Source: CAVRCA01 sp963719345 (lineage in GTDB: Bacteria > Pseudomonadota > Alphaproteobacteria > Acetobacterales > Acetobacteraceae). From it: a stretch of 64,000 nucleotides of DNA. Positions 62,836 to 64,000 of this stretch are shown here, piece by piece; the stretch's first letter is position 1; each line of letters opens with the position of its first letter. The stretch lies in the NCBI GenBank assembly GCA_963719345.1, contig CAVRCA010000005.1:186001-250000 (forward strand), in the 5' to 3' direction. The notes under the pieces are model-generated. The model was not told the origin of the DNA and did no database searches. It was given only the letters and a program-made list of their open reading frames with translations. The translations under genes were made by a program, and so were the position numbers.

Positions 62836-63662
62836 CGGCGCAGCAGCCGATCGGCGCCGCCGCCGAGCCGGGGATCGGCGAGCTTCGCGCCGGCAATCTC
62901 GGTGTACGGCTGGCGGCGACGGCGGCGGAAGTCGACGCCGTGCAGGCGCTGCGATATCGCATCTTCTATCGCGAGATGGGCGCCAGCGCCGATCCCGCGA
63001 CCGACGCGACGCAGCGTGATCGCGACGCATTCGACGGCGTCGCCGATCACCTGCTGGTCATCGACCATTCGATCGGCGCCGGTCCCGAGGGCATCGTCGG
63101 CACCTATCGGCTGATCCAGAGCGAGGCGGCGGCGCGCGTCGGACGGTTCTACTCGGAGGACGAGTACGACATCGGGCGGGTGCTGAAGTTTCCCGGCCAG
63201 GTGCTCGAGCTCGGCCGGTCCTGCGTCGCGTCCGCCTATCGGGGCAGGGCGGCGATGCAGTTGCTGTGGCGCGGCATCGCCGCCTACGTGTTCCATCACC
63301 AGATCGATCTCATGTTCGGCTGCGCCAGCTTGCCGGGGACCGACCCCGACGCACTGGCGATCGAGCTGACCTATCTCTATTGCAGCCATCTGGCGCCGCC
63401 CGCGCTGCGACCGCTGGCGCTGCCCGGACGCCGCATCGAGATGCGCCGGACCGACCCCGACGGCATCGATCCGCGTCGGGCGCTCGCCCAGTTGCCGCCG
63501 CTGGTCAAGGGCTATCTGCGTCTGGGCGGTTTTGTTGGCGACGGCGCCGTGATCGACCGGCAGTTCAACACCACCGATGTCGCCGTGGTGGTGAAGACCG
63601 ACCTCGTGACCGACAAATACTACCGTCATTACGAGCGGCAGCTGCGCGACGCGCTGGACTGA
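62832..63662 (+). CDS. olsB: L-ornithine N-alpha-acyltransferase, OlsB-like GNAT
   Basis: The 276-residue protein has the OlsB/hemolysin-like GNAT fold: VRLAATAAEVDAVQALRYRIFYREM, ADHLLVIDHS, VGTYRLIQSEAA, FYSEDEYDIGRVLKFPGQVLELGRSCV and YRGRAAMQLLWRGIAAYV. The family acylates ornithine from 3-hydroxyacyl-ACP, the first step of ornithine-lipid synthesis. The ATG overlaps the fur stop (ATGA). An OlsA partner is not in this window. Confidence 0.87.
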   Translation: MTAQQPIGAAAEPGIGELRAGNLGVRLAATAAEVDAVQALRYRIFYREMGASADPATDATQRDRDAFDGVADHLLVIDHSIGAGPEGIVGTYRLIQSEAAARVGRFYSEDEYDIGRVLKFPGQVLELGRSCVASAYRGRAAMQLLWRGIAAYVFHHQIDLMFGCASLPGTDPDALAIELTYLYCSHLAPPALRPLALPGRRIEMRRTDPDGIDPRRALAQLPPLVKGYLRLGGFVGDGAVIDRQFNTTDVAVVVKTDLVTDKYYRHYERQLRDALD

Positions 63663-63710
63663 GTGGCACGTCTTTGACCAACCATTACTGAACGGGGTCG
63701 CACCATCGCC

Positions 63711-64000
63711 GTGCCTGTCCCCACTCTCTCGCGACTCGACGTACTGCGCTCCTGGCGCGCCGATCTGGCGGCGCTCGGGCTCGGGGCGCTGTCGGCCTTT
63801 GCCCTGCCGCCGATCCATGCACTCCCCGTCCTGCTCCTGGCGGTGCCGGGATTGCTGCGGCTGATCGAAAGCAGCCCCGGCGTCGCGGTGGCCATGCGGC
63901 GCGCCTGGTGGTTCGGTTTCGGCCACCATCTGCTCGGTCTCTATTGGATCACCGAGGCCATACTGTTCGAGGCGGCACGGTTCTGGTGGTTCATCCCGCT
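63711..64000 (+). CDS. lnt: Apolipoprotein N-acyltransferase, N-terminal part
   Basis: The first 96 codons are present, starting at GTG 63711 and running off the window. The N-terminus is hydrophobic (LAALGLGALSAFALPPIHALPVLLLAVPGLLRLIES), followed by WWFGFGHHLLGLYWITEAILFE, the hallmark of the Lnt membrane domain before its nitrilase-like catalytic domain. Lnt adds the third acyl chain to lipoproteins in the inner membrane. It begins 48 bp after the acyltransferase stop, probably in the same operon. Confidence 0.82.
   Translation, partial: MPVPTLSRLDVLRSWRADLAALGLGALSAFALPPIHALPVLLLAVPGLLRLIESSPGVAVAMRRAWWFGFGHHLLGLYWITEAILFEAARFWWFIP

Overview
The window is 64 kb of GC-rich chromosome with short intergenic gaps and many 4-bp start/stop overlaps. 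I infer an alphaproteobacterium, most likely in or near the Acetobacteraceae/Rhodospirillales. The reasons are a MucR-family zinc-finger regulator, a Fur/Mur-type regulator without the CxxC zinc site, an OlsB-like ornithine-lipid acyltransferase, a DUF883 membrane protein, and alphaproteobacterial palindromic intergenic repeats. No rRNA, tRNA, CRISPR array or transposase was found.

Layout. 1-2.3 kb: end of a polyol operon (xylB, smoS, a TPR protein). 2.3-11.7 kb: a GntR/FCD regulator divergent from an apparent aromatic meta-cleavage cluster (FAH-family hydrolase, two-domain extradiol dioxygenase, FAD phenol hydroxylase), then two signal-bearing exported enzymes (amidohydrolase, sulfatase) and an extended CoA-transferase. 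11.7-20 kb: CocE-type hydrolase, SDR, metallo-hydrolase, an orphan glycine-zipper protein, NAD epimerase, aldo/keto reductase, alpha/beta hydrolase and TenA. 20-26 kb: ketopantoate reductase, aminopeptidase N, and an enolase-superfamily dehydratase with its MFS transporter. 26-30.4 kb: small lipoproteins, an SLT-SPOR lytic transglycosylase and a KpsMT-like ABC exporter. 30.4-34.1 kb: a LigD-Ku non-homologous end-joining operon.

34.1-37.3 kb looks accessory: a hypothetical protein, hairpins and palindromic repeats, a ParDE toxin-antitoxin pair, and an AT-richer orphan with a PD-(D/E)XK-like signature. 37.3-48.7 kb is rich in CoA-ester metabolism: ADP-forming acyl-CoA synthetase, adenine deaminase, PcaIJ-like CoA-transferase, a DUF4160/DUF2442 pair, two acyl-CoA dehydrogenases, SIMPL protein, EamA transporter, zinc-ribbon metallo-beta-lactamase and a HIBCH-like hydrolase. 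48.7-58.7 kb: two small membrane proteins, a PotD-like binding protein, a sulfotransferase, a lone molybdenum hydroxylase large subunit and an RND efflux pair. 58.9-64 kb: HMG-CoA-lyase-like enzyme and CaiB-type CoA-transferase, a small membrane protein, TusA, MucR, Fur, OlsB and the start of Lnt.

At least fifteen conserved genes are broken or re-phased by single-base indels, mostly in short homopolymers and often at a GG after C. Removing or adding one base restores the family sequence each time, so I read most of these as consensus-sequence errors and annotate full gene spans with the shift positions. The density in LigD-Ku (about nine) is striking and should be checked. The least explained parts are the 35-37 kb accessory patch, the orphan glycine-zipper protein, and the two exported enzymes in the aromatic cluster.
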